64,000 bases of DNA from Phytophthora sp. 'mugwort'. Taxonomy: Eukaryota; Oomycota; Peronosporomycetes; Peronosporales; Peronosporaceae. Position 1 is the first letter of the stretch; the number at the start of each line of letters is the position of its first letter. Position numbers and translations under genes: made by a program. Below the pieces are notes generated by a model. The model did not search any database. It saw nothing but the letters and a program-made list of their open reading frames with translations, and had not been told where the DNA came from. Of this stretch, positions 45,401 through 53,400 are shown in pieces. The stretch spans positions 3,596,001 through 3,660,000 of the forward strand of contig JAUCEF010000006.1 in assembly GCA_033558025.1 (NCBI GenBank). The letters run 5' to 3'.

Positions 45401-46564
45401 GATAACTGGCCCGACGTCCTTAGTGAACCGACCAACCGAAAACAGGTTACGCGACAGCTTCGGAATGTGCCACACGTTCGTGAGTACACCCTTCTTCATG
45501 CCGCGCGGGGTCTTCATCGACATCACAATGTCGCCGGTCCCCACAGCCTGAACCACACCGTCGTCCGCGAGATGCACGTCCACCGGAGAGATCTTCTTGT
45601 AGTTCTTCATGTACTCCTTCGAGTACGTCATGTGCTGCGTCGCACCCGAGTCGACCAGCCACACTCCATTCGACTTGGAGGCACCCGTGTTACCACCAAC
45701 CGAGAAGAGGAAATCGCCAGAGTCATCTTCACTCTGCGCGACATTCGCTCGTTGCGGCCTCTGCCGCTCCGCGTTCTCGCGGATTCGCACCGGACACTTG
45801 GCGATCCAATGTCCGTGCTCGCCACAGTAGTGACAGGCACTAGTCTTCTGCGCCTGCCGACCCTTGCGCTTGTTGTCGCTTGTCATGAACGCTTGACCTT
45901 GACCGTGCGCGGTGCCGTCCGTACCGCCACCTTGTTCCTTGCGCTTCATGTCCTCATGCAGCAGCCGAGACGTCACGAGTTCCCACGACAGTGAGTCGGC
46001 TCTCGACTCCAACGCCGTGATCAGGAACTGGTACGACTCGCTCAGACTTCCCAAAAGCGTGATCACCAAGTTGTCCTCGCTGACCGGAGCGCCCACTGCG
46101 TCGAGCTGCTCCGCCAGCGTCTTGATCTTGTTGATGTGCTCCAGCACATCATCACCTTCGTCCATCATCGTCGTGAAGAAACGCCGACGAAGAAAGAGCT
46201 TGTTGGCCAAACTCTTCTTCTCGAAGTGTCCTTCCAGTCTTGACCATGCATCATGCGCGCCACTCGCCGAGCGAACCAGCGGCAGCTGCGAATCCTCCAT
46301 CGCGAGACAGATCATCGCCAGCGCCTTGCGCGACTTCTTCCGAAAGAACGCTTGATCCGCCGCAGTCTGGCAGTGCTCCAGCTTCACTTCCCCACTTGTC
46401 ACTTCCCACAGTTCGCGCTCCTCGAGCACCATCTGCATCTTGAACTTCCACGTGTGGAAGTTAGTTCCGTCGAACTTGTTAATGCGGGCGGTCGTAGTCG
46501 AAGTGGCGTCCATGGCGAAGGCGTAGTCGGGGTCTTGGTCAGGGAAGACGGGGCTTGGGCTCAT
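42434..46564 (-). CDS. A1-b Gag-Pol polyprotein (1376 aa)
   Basis: Uninterrupted frame from the ATG at 46564 in the primer-binding site (MSPSPVFPDQD) to TAG at 42434 within the 3' LTR. Order: Gag, CCHC knuckle CHYCGEHGHWIAKC, aspartic protease (WLVDSGATQH), pre-integrase (WHLRLGHIGH, CDGCSLGKQ), integrase (HSDVCGPM, RSDNGGEY, NGVAERMNRT), acidic linker (EDDKEEEDEEAARDEG), RT (QMDVKTAFLNG, ALYVDDLILAS) and RNase H ([27 protein letters not shown]). All catalytic residues that I can judge by eye are present. It would make the particle and enzymes for its own RNA. Family knowledge: the protease cleaves the polyprotein in the particle. I chose the second Met-like start (ATG), since an upstream in-frame TTG lies in the LTR. 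Confidence 0.95.
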   Translation of the reverse strand: MSPSPVFPDQDPDYAFAMDATSTTTARINKFDGTNFHTWKFKMQMVLEERELWEVTSGEVKLEHCQTAADQAFFRKKSRKALAMICLAMEDSQLPLVRSASGAHDAWSRLEGHFEKKSLANKLFLRRRFFTTMMDEGDDVLEHINKIKTLAEQLDAVGAPVSEDNLVITLLGSLSESYQFLITALESRADSLSWELVTSRLLHEDMKRKEQGGGTDGTAHGQGQAFMTSDNKRKGRQAQKTSACHYCGEHGHWIAKCPVRIRENAERQRPQRANVAQSEDDSGDFLFSVGGNTGASKSNGVWLVDSGATQHMTYSKEYMKNYKKISPVDVHLADDGVVQAVGTGDIVMSMKTPRGMKKGVLTNVWHIPKLSRNLFSVGRFTKDVGPVIFESDGCFAETKSLKWKLGAREGKGLFKLCMTPMMPDEANAASSKDRQGDTTSYLWHLRLGHIGHGGLDAIVKKGYGVGIDMASVKQWELCDGCSLGKQTRVSYMKTSPNRAKQQVLEVVHSDVCGPMQTPTFGGKRYFVTFIDDKSHFCVVYLLRNKSEVADKFAQFVALAETQTGKRVKMLRSDNGGEYTSGEMAKFCADRGIMQKFTPPYTPQLNGVAERMNRTLVECARCMLEHAGLPKTYWGEAVVTATFLRNRCPTRAINHDKSPHQVWTGKKPLLANLKVFGCHAYVHVPKEKRTKFDARSVRCRFLGYSEHEKAYRFEETKSGRVLVSRDAQFMEDVFDSGRRDYHQREVVVIQDEETTDQDSLQSDEDDKEEEDEEAARDEGFEPGSKRHPRTQSLEEAVEVPSAKRQSRHLTLDEMSAAAQESQDFEAAYVVNSVGEMPTTFKSAMESSDAVKWKEACDSEVESLRKNETWILVPLPKGRKAIGNRWVFRVKENQAGEIERFKARLVAKGFSQKYGIDYDETFAPVAKFTSIRILLSLAAKYNLMVHQMDVKTAFLNGLLDEDIYMAQPDGYIDEKHPDYVCQLKRSLYGLKQSPRMWNKTIDDLMLKLGFKKCESDHCIYFKRDDQDMIFVALYVDDLILASNNDKLLKSTKKALSDRFEMTDLGHLKYFLGMEIDQDMTTGKVSMRQTKFAKDILEKFNMEKSNPVKTPQDPGLKLTKAMCEGGCKHDETMVNVPYRNAVGCLMYLMVGTRPDLAAAVGVLSQFAADPCPTHWQALKRVFRYIQGTKTHGIEFQASCDDGPQGYSDADWAGDIESRRSTSGYAFMMNGGCISWRSKKQRTVALSSTEAEYMALSEATQEAVWLKVFLCELGEMTSDEAIKIYEDNQGSIALAKNPEFHKRTKHIDIRYHFVREKVEDGQVVLQYVSTTDMLADIMTKPISATQFSVLRSKLGIEALKAVESSGSVVKETSRPAAVYR

Positions 46565-46568
46565 AACC

Positions 46569-46922
46569 AAAAGGCTTGGTCACTTGATGGTAAAATGCAA
46601 AGTGATTGATTTAGGTCCTTAGTTCGCAAACTCCTTGCTACCTCTAAGCCTACAGTTCTACCTACTGGGTACACTCTACTGGATTCTCTACTGGATACTG
46701 AGTTACTTCAGCCAATCAGGGAGTGCCACGTAGAGCCCATCATGTACCCACAATCTTGTACCCACCCATGGCGTAATCGTCCGTGGCGTAAACACCGTCC
46801 CATAAACACCGTGACGTAATCTTCGTCTCGTAATCACAGGATGATTGCGATGCCACTGAGTGAAGGTCATACCGGTATCCTACCGGTATACAGCAGCTGG
46901 TCGAGACGTCTCCTTGACAACA
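46569..46922 (-). repeat. A1 LTR (5' LTR of A1-b)
   Basis: 354 bp. Inr TCACTTT at 46599-46605 and FPR ATTTTAC at 46590-46596 in element sense. It adjoins the primer-binding site at 46554-46568. Confidence 0.94.
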
Positions 46923-46994
46923 GGTTCGGATTGGACCGGTTCGGGTTAACCGGTTCACGGCTAATAACTGATACCAAACCGGTAACCGTCAATA
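46923..46994 (-). repeat. B2 LTR fragment (72 bp, U3 start)
   Basis: Last 72 bp (plus strand) of a 350 bp B2 LTR, ending ccgtcaata and followed by the gggaccgcg breakpoint. The other 278 bp are missing at the A1-b junction. Confidence 0.92.
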
Positions 46995-48011
46995 GGGACC
47001 GCGCAGAACACCAGTTCTTTCATTATCCCGTACAGGAAAGCTGTCACCACGTCGAGTTGGTCGAGGGGCCAGTCAAAATACTTGGCAATCGCGATGATCA
47101 TGCGCAGCGTCACGTACTTGACCACGGGCGAGAACGTCTCGGTGTAGTCGATGCCGTACTTCTGCTTGAACCCCTTGGCCACGAGGCGCGCCTTGTACTT
47201 CTCGATCGATCCGTCCGCTTTGCGCTTGATCTTGAACACCCACTTGGTGCCGATGGCGCGTTGTCCGTTAGGCAACTTGGCAGCACGAAACACACCACGA
47301 AGTCGCATCGATTCGAGCTCAGCACGAATCGCCTTGCGCCAGTGCACTTGGTCGGGGCCGTTCACCGCTTCTTGGAATGTCGTCGGCTCCGATAGATCGC
47401 CTGCTTCGACGGCATTGGCACTTGCACGCCAAAAAACTGGTGGAGTCGATTCTTCATCTTGGTCTCCAGACTTTTCTTCTTCGTCTGCGTCTGCTCGGTG
47501 CGGAGGGGAGTAGTTCGGCGCACTTGCTTCTTCCAGTCCAGGTCGATGACGCACAGCTCGCGGTTTTCTGGCAGCTTCATCTTCGTCACTCGGGCGGCTC
47601 TTGCGCTTCCCTGCCTGCGTGTACTCCGTCTGGCGGAAACCATCATTGTCGATGTCGAGCGAGTCGAAGTCCAGGTCGTCGACATCTTCATCGGAAATCG
47701 TCGGTGAACATCCAAAGGTCGACTCATCGAAGTTGACATCGCGACTGATAACCACCTGCCCCGCCTCGATGTCATAAAGTCGATACGCCTTGGACACTTC
47801 TTCGTAACCCAGGAACAGTCCAGCGCGAGCCTTGGGATCCCACTTGAGCCGCTTCTCCTTCGGAGTCAGAATGTACGTCCGACAGCCGAACACACGCATG
47901 TGCTTCACACTCGGCTTGGAGTTGTAAACGATCTCGAACGGAGTCTTGTGCTCGATCTTGGGTGACGGCAGACGATTCTTCACGTAGATGGCAGTCATGG
48001 CCGCCTCAGCC
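46995..48011 (-). pseudogene. B2 array unit 3, 3' part (IN C-terminus to RT start)
   Basis: Open frame from the integrase C-terminal domain through the acidic linker ([18 protein letters not shown]) to the RT start, running out into the LTR fragment to a stop at 46961. It is cut at cagcc (48007-48011) by B2c; the sequence resumes at 62199 with the same CAGCC. Confidence 0.92.
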
Positions 48012-48350
48012 TATTGAGGGTTGCCGGGTTTTGGTACTGTGTACCAGTAACCGGTTAACCCGAACCGGTCCAACACGATCCCGCGATGTTTACGGTATGT
48101 TGTTTACGCCACCGATGATTAGACGAGTAGGATGATTGGACGAACACCGGTGAGTGATGGTTGATTAGATGCACTAGGTGATAGGACGCAGGGTCGCGTG
48201 TCTATAACAGTAGGGTGTAAGCTCCAACAATTCAATCACTTTCGAATCTTCATTCTACCCCTCAAGTGCCTTCGCTCCGGTCCCGCCGTCTGCGACGTCC
48301 CTCCCTCCGCTTCGTACAAGCTTCGTGTCCAAGATCCATACCTTTCATCA
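48012..48350 (+). repeat. B2m mosaic LTR (5' LTR of B2c)
   Basis: 339 bp, B1-like U3 start and B2-like remainder, as at 25153. Followed by the primer-binding site at 48351. Confidence 0.94.
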
Positions 48351-48354
48351 GGTT

Positions 48355-48557
48355 ATGAGCCCAAGCACCATGTCCTCTGCCCAAGACGCCTCGACCAAGG
48401 TCTCCATTGACAAGTTCAACGGGGACAACTACGCGACGTGGAACCGCTACATGCGTGGCGTGTTCCTGACCAAGTCGACGTGGCATGTCGTGAACCGTGA
48501 GACGACGCCAAGCTACACGGACTCGCGGGCCAAGGACGACTACGTCAAGTTGAGCAA
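48355..48557 (+). pseudogene. B2c gag, first 68 codons
   Basis: From the ATG in the primer-binding site to ...YVKLSN, broken by B1-b. It continues at 58019 after the repeated AGCAA. The Gag N-terminus is of the B2 type (AQDASTKV). Confidence 0.93.
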
Positions 48558-48900
48558 TATTGAGGGTTGCCGGGTTTTGGTACTGTGTACCAGTAACCGG
48601 TTAACCCGAACCGGTCCAACACGATCCCGCGATGTTTACGGTACGTTGTTTACGCAACCGATGATTAGACGAGTAGGATGATTGGACGAGTGCGGAGTGT
48701 TGGTGATTGGATGCACCAAATGATTGGATGCAGGGCTGCATATCTATGTGGTAGACTAGGTAGTGTAAGCTCCGATAAATCAATCACTTTCGAATCTTCC
48801 TTCTTCAGCTCAAGTGGTCTTCACTCCGGTCCCCGCACCCAAGTGCAGAACTCCCTCCGCTCAATCCAAGCCTCGCTTCAAGACCTCAACACCTTTATCA
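48558..48900 (+). repeat. B1 LTR (5' LTR of B1-b)
   Basis: 343 bp, TATTGAGGG...CCTTTATCA. Inr TCACTTT at 48784-48790 and FPR-like AATCTTC at 48793-48799. Confidence 0.95.
48784..48799 (+). promoter_or_regulatory. B1 Inr and FPR-like core promoter
   Basis: TCACTTT, cg, AATCTTC. The Inr fits YCAYTYY and the second part fits MWTTTNC at 6 of 7 positions. A start at about 48786 would give a leader of about 119 nt before the gag ATG at 48905. Confidence 0.6.
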
Positions 48901-48916
48901 GGTTATGAGCCCAAGC
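48901..48916 (+). other. B1-b primer-binding site (half initiator tRNA-Met type)
   Basis: GGTTATGAGCCCAAGC directly after the LTR. Its complement is an anticodon arm with loop CTCATAA and the GGG/CCC stem pairs typical of initiator tRNA-Met. The ATG within it (48905) is the gag start codon. Confidence 0.8.
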
Positions 48917-48995
48917 ACCATGTCCTCTGCCCAAGACGTCTCGACCAAGGTCTCCATCGACAAGTTCAACGGAGACAACTACGCGACGTGGAACC
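48905..48995 (+). pseudogene. B1-b gag, first 30 codons
   Basis: ATG in the primer-binding site to ...DNYATWN, then A2-b at GAACC. The frame resumes without loss at 53719. Confidence 0.93.
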
Positions 48996-49308
48996 AAAAG
49001 GCTTGGTCACTTGATGGCAAAATGCAAAGTGATTGATTTAGGTCCTTAGTTCGCAAACTCCTTGCTACCTCTAAGCCTACAGTTCTACCTACTGGGTACA
49101 CTCTACTGGATTCTCTACTGGATACTGAGTTACTTCAGCCAATCGCAGAGCGCCACGTCGATGCCCATCTTGTACCCACAATCTTGTACCCACGTGCATC
49201 GTAATCATCGTCCCGTAATCGCCGGAGTGACTGAGGTGCCACTGAGTGAAGGTCATACCGGTATCCTACCGGTATACAGCAGCTGCTCGAGGCGTCTCCT
49301 TGACAACA
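48996..49308 (-). repeat. A2 LTR (3' LTR of A2-b)
   Basis: 313 bp. Contains the end of the polyprotein gene (stop at 49266-49268). The polypurine tract GAGTGGGAG (element sense) is at 49309-49317. Confidence 0.95.
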
Positions 49309-52300
49309 CTCCCACTCGACTCGATAGCCTTCGGTGCTTCGATGCCGAGCTTGCTCCGGAGACAGTCGAACTGCGCCGCTGAAATGGGCTTGGTCATCAG
49401 GTCCGCCAGCATGTCTTGCGTCGGACAGTACTCGAGCACCACTTCTCCGTCCTCGACTTTCTCGCGCACGAAGTGGTAGCGAATGTCGATATGCTTGGTA
49501 CGCTTGTGAAACTCGGGATTCTTGGCAAGCGCGATGGATCCTTGGTTGTCTTCGTAGATCTTGATCGCCTTGCCCTCTGTGGTTTCGCCTATCTCGCACA
49601 GAAACGCCTTGAGCCACACAGCCTCCTGTGTTGCCTCCGATAGCGCCATGTACTCGGCTTCCGTCGACGATAGTGCCACCGTCCTCTGCTTCTTGCTGCG
49701 CCAGCTCACGCATCCACCGCTCATTATGAACGCGTATCCGCTCGTGCTGCGGCGCGACTCCACATCACCCGCCCAGTCCGCATCCGAGTAGCCGCAGACG
49801 CCGTCTTGGTCCTTGGTGCGAAACTCGATGCCGTACGTCGCCGTGCCTTGGATGTAGCGGAGGACACGCTTGAGTGCTTGCCAGTGCGTGGGGCATGGGT
49901 CTGCAGCGAACTGACTCAGTGTGCCCACTGCCGCAGCCAGATCCGGTCGGGTGCCCACCATCAAGTACATGAGGCAGCCCACGGCGTTCCGGTAAGGCAC
50001 GCCTGCCATGGTGTCATCATGCTTGCACCCGCCGTCGCACATAGCCTTGGTCAGCTTGAGTCCGGGATCCTGCGGCGTTTTCACGGGCTTGCTGTTCTCC
50101 ATGCTGAACTTGCTCAGGATGCTCCGCGCGAACTTGGTCTGCCGCATCGTCACCTCACCAGCCTTGATGTCTTGCTTGATCTCCATTCCGAGAAAGTAGC
50201 TCAGCTCGCCTAGGTCCGTCATCTCGAACCGCTTGCTTAGTGCGCTCTTGGTCGCCTTGAGCATGTCGTCATCACTGCTCGCAATCACCAGGTCGTCCAC
50301 GTACAGCACCACGAGCACCATGCTGTCGCCGTTGCGCTTGACGTAGACGCAGTGGTCGGTTTCGCACTTGTCGAAGTCCAGCTTGAGCATGAAGTCGTCG
50401 ATGGTGTGGTTCCACATGCGCGGCGACTGCTTGAGACCGTAGAGCGCGCGCTTGAGCTTGCACACATGATCCGGGCGTCCTTCGCTTATGTATCCGTCCG
50501 GCTGCTGCATGTAGATGTCTTCATCCAGGACGCCGTTAAGAAAGGCTGTCTTAACGTCCATCTGGTGCAGCTTGAGCCCGTACTTGGCAGCCATCGCTAG
50601 CACGATTCGGATGGACGTGAACTTGGCCACGGGCGCGAAGGTCTCGTCGTAGTCGATGCCGTGCTTCTGCGAGAAGCCCTTAGCCACCAGGCGCGCCTTG
50701 TATCGTTCGATCTCGCCGGCTTGGTTCTCCTTCACGCGAAAGACCCATCGACAGCCGATGGCCTTGCGTCCCTTGGGCAGCGGTACCACGTCCCATGTGT
50801 CGTTCTTGCGCAGCGAGTCGTACTCCGAGTCGCAGGCCTCCTTCCATTTGCGTGCGTCGTTGGATTCCATCGCCGACTTGAACGTGGTCGGCATTTCTCC
50901 CACTGAATCCACGACGTACGCCGCCTCGAAGCTCTTGTCGTTGTCTCGAGCCATGGCAGACATCTCATCCAGGCCTTGGCGTCGATTCTCTGACGCGTAT
51001 CGCTTGGCACTCGGGGTCTCCACCGCTTCCTCCAGCGACTGTGTCCGCGGGTGTCTCTTGCTGCCGGGCAAGAATTCATCACCTCGCGCAGTCTCTTCAT
51101 CTTCGTCGTCCAATGCCGACTGTTCATCTTTGTCCGTGGTGCCTTCTTCCGCATCTTGAAGGTCCACCAGCGCCTCCTTGGGTTTGTAGTCGCGTCTTCC
51201 ACCGTCGAAGACGTCTTCCATGAACTGTGCATCGCGGCTCACCAGCACGCGACCACTCTCGATCTCCTCGAACCGATACGCTTTCTCGTGGTCCGAGTAC
51301 CCCAGGAACCTGCATCGCACCGATCGCGCATCCAGCTTGGTTCGCTTCTCTTTCGCCACATGCACGTAGGCGTGGCAACCGAAGACTTTGAGGTTGGCCA
51401 GCAATGGTTTCTTGGCAGTCCACAGCTCGTACGGAGACTTATCGTTGTCAAGCGCATGTGTCGGACAGCGGTTGCGCAGGAACATAGCCGTCATGACTGC
51501 TTCGCCCCAGTATGCCTTGGACAGACTCGCGTGCTCCAGCATGCACCGCGCGCATTCAACTAGCGTCCGGTTCATGCGCTCCGCGATTCCGTTGAGCTGC
51601 GGCGTGTATGGCGGCGTGAACTTCTGCACGATGCCGCGCTTGCTGCAAAACTTGGCCATTTTGTCGGATTTGTACTCACCACCGTTGTCACTGCGAAGCT
51701 CCTTGACGCGCTTGCCGGTCTGTGTCTCCGCAAACGCCACAAAGTGCGCGAACTTGTCGGCCACCTCCCACTTGTTCTTTACCAGGTACACCACGCAGTA
51801 GCGCGACTTGTCGTCGATAAAGGTGACGAAGTAGCGCTTGCCGCCAAACGTCGGCGTGCGCATGGGCCCGCATACGTCACTGTGCACTACCTCCAGTAGT
51901 TCATTGGCACGCTTGGGCGATGTCGATTCGAAACTCAATCGCGTCTGCTTGCCGAGCGCGCATCCGTCGCACGTCTCCCACTTGCTCGCGGACCCGAGGT
52001 CAATGCCGACGCTGAGCTTCTTCTTGACGATGGCGTCGAGCCCAGCGTGACCGATGTGGCCTAGTCGAAGGTGCCAGAGGTACGACTTGGTGTCCCCTTG
52101 GCTCCCGTTCGGACTCGCCGAATTCGCTTCGTCCAGGCGCACGGGCGTCATGCACAGCTTGAACAGCTTGCCGTCACGCGCACCTATCGTGCACTTCATC
52201 CCATTCAGCGCGATGAAGCATCCGTCGCTGTCGAAGGTCACTGATCCGACGTCCTTGGTGAAGCGCCCGATCGAGAAGAGGTTGCGCGTTAGCTTGGGAA

Positions 52301-53396
52301 TGTGCCACACGTTCGTGAGCACACCCTTCTTGATGCCACGAGGCGTCTTCATCTCCATCACAATGTCGCCGCTGCCGATCGCTTGAACCACACCGTCGTC
52401 TGCGAGACGCACGTCGACCGGAGTGAAGGCCTTGTAGTTTCTCATGAACTTCTTGGAGTGCGCCATGTGCTGCGTCGCACCCGAGTCGACCAGCCATGTG
52501 CCACTCGCCGACGCTGCCATGGCCGCATCGCCATCGCCGTCGACGAAGAAGAGATAGTCGCCGGAGTCGTCCTCACGCGCGACGTTGGCACGCTGCGAGC
52601 GCTGCCGTTCCGTGTTGTCATGGATCCGCGAGGGACACTCCGCGATCCAATGTCCATGCTTGCCGCAGTTGTGGCACGCACCGTTCTTCTTCGACGGTCG
52701 GCCCTTATGCTTGTTGTCCCTCATCATGAACGCCTGGCCAGGCGCGGCGCCATCTCCATCGCCACCCTGCTCCTTGCGCTTCATGTCTTCATGTAGCAGC
52801 CGAGACGTCACCAGCTCCCACGTCAGCGTGTCGGATCTTGACTCCAACGCCGTGATCAGGAACTGATACGACTCGCTCAGGCTCCCGAGAAGCGTGATCA
52901 CCAAGTCGTCCTCGCTGACCGGAGCGCCGACCGCGTCGAGCTGTTCCGCCAGAGTCTTGAGCTTGTTGATGTGTTGAAGCACATCATCACCTTCCTCCAT
53001 CATGAGCGTGAAGAAACGCCGACGAAGAAAGAGCTTGTTGGCCAAACTCTTCTTCTCGAAGTGTCCTTCCAGTCTTGACCATGCATCATGCGCGCCACTC
53101 GCCGAGCGAACCAGCGGCAGCTGCGAATCCTCCATCGCGAGACAGATCATCGCCAGCGCCTTGCGCGACTTCTTCCGAAAGAGCGCTTGATCCGCCGCAG
53201 TCTGGCAGTGCTCCAGCTTCACTTCCCCACTTGTCACTTCCCACAGTTCGCGCTCCTCGAGCACCATCTGCATCTTGAACTTCCACGTGTGGAAGTTAGC
53301 TCCGTCGAACTTGTTGATGCGGAAGGCAGAAGGCGGCGTAACGTCCATGGCGAAGGCGTAGTCGGGGTCTTCAGAGAAGGCGGGGCTTGGGCTCAT
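49266..53396 (-). CDS. A2-b Gag-Pol polyprotein (1376 aa)
   Basis: One frame from the ATG at 53396 to a TAG 43 bp inside the 3' LTR. Gag spans about residues 1-290, with CCHC knuckle CHNCGKHGHWIAEC at 241-254. The aspartic protease active site is DSGA (Asp 304). The integrase triad is Asp 507 (HSDVCGPM), Asp 570 (RSDNGGEY) and Glu 606 (NGIAERMNRT), a D,D-35-E spacing. An acidic linker precedes RT, with Asp 947 (QMDVKTAFLNG) and YVDD at 1032-1035. RNase H has [10 protein letters not shown] (Asp 1205), SSTEAEYMALS and EDNQGS. The last 13 residues are LTR-encoded. Length and order fit Ty1/copia. No frameshift, nonsense codon or missing key residue is visible. Confidence 0.96.
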   Translation of the reverse strand: MSPSPAFSEDPDYAFAMDVTPPSAFRINKFDGANFHTWKFKMQMVLEERELWEVTSGEVKLEHCQTAADQALFRKKSRKALAMICLAMEDSQLPLVRSASGAHDAWSRLEGHFEKKSLANKLFLRRRFFTLMMEEGDDVLQHINKLKTLAEQLDAVGAPVSEDDLVITLLGSLSESYQFLITALESRSDTLTWELVTSRLLHEDMKRKEQGGDGDGAAPGQAFMMRDNKHKGRPSKKNGACHNCGKHGHWIAECPSRIHDNTERQRSQRANVAREDDSGDYLFFVDGDGDAAMAASASGTWLVDSGATQHMAHSKKFMRNYKAFTPVDVRLADDGVVQAIGSGDIVMEMKTPRGIKKGVLTNVWHIPKLTRNLFSIGRFTKDVGSVTFDSDGCFIALNGMKCTIGARDGKLFKLCMTPVRLDEANSASPNGSQGDTKSYLWHLRLGHIGHAGLDAIVKKKLSVGIDLGSASKWETCDGCALGKQTRLSFESTSPKRANELLEVVHSDVCGPMRTPTFGGKRYFVTFIDDKSRYCVVYLVKNKWEVADKFAHFVAFAETQTGKRVKELRSDNGGEYKSDKMAKFCSKRGIVQKFTPPYTPQLNGIAERMNRTLVECARCMLEHASLSKAYWGEAVMTAMFLRNRCPTHALDNDKSPYELWTAKKPLLANLKVFGCHAYVHVAKEKRTKLDARSVRCRFLGYSDHEKAYRFEEIESGRVLVSRDAQFMEDVFDGGRRDYKPKEALVDLQDAEEGTTDKDEQSALDDEDEETARGDEFLPGSKRHPRTQSLEEAVETPSAKRYASENRRQGLDEMSAMARDNDKSFEAAYVVDSVGEMPTTFKSAMESNDARKWKEACDSEYDSLRKNDTWDVVPLPKGRKAIGCRWVFRVKENQAGEIERYKARLVAKGFSQKHGIDYDETFAPVAKFTSIRIVLAMAAKYGLKLHQMDVKTAFLNGVLDEDIYMQQPDGYISEGRPDHVCKLKRALYGLKQSPRMWNHTIDDFMLKLDFDKCETDHCVYVKRNGDSMVLVVLYVDDLVIASSDDDMLKATKSALSKRFEMTDLGELSYFLGMEIKQDIKAGEVTMRQTKFARSILSKFSMENSKPVKTPQDPGLKLTKAMCDGGCKHDDTMAGVPYRNAVGCLMYLMVGTRPDLAAAVGTLSQFAADPCPTHWQALKRVLRYIQGTATYGIEFRTKDQDGVCGYSDADWAGDVESRRSTSGYAFIMSGGCVSWRSKKQRTVALSSTEAEYMALSEATQEAVWLKAFLCEIGETTEGKAIKIYEDNQGSIALAKNPEFHKRTKHIDIRYHFVREKVEDGEVVLEYCPTQDMLADLMTKPISAAQFDCLRSKLGIEAPKAIESSGSVVKETPRAAAVYR

Positions 53397-53400
53397 AACC
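53386..53400 (-). other. A2-b primer-binding site containing the gag ATG
   Basis: Element-sense GGTTATGAGCCCAAG abuts the LTR; the ATG at 53396-53394 is the gag start. The 15 nt are identical in families A, B and B3. Confidence 0.82.

Larger units (their letters stand above)
42123..46922 (-). mobile_element. A1-b: complete A1 copia with intact gag-pol
   Basis: 4800 bp with 354 bp LTRs (42123-42476 and 46569-46922) that differ at about two sites. The left flank is B2 gag (cctcg) and the right flank is inside a B2 LTR (ggttc), so there is no target duplication, and about 548 bp of host expected between those points are absent. Confidence 0.93.

Noticed and set aside
53386..53400. tRNA gene
   Set aside because: Only the complement of one anticodon arm is present; there are no acceptor, D or T arms.
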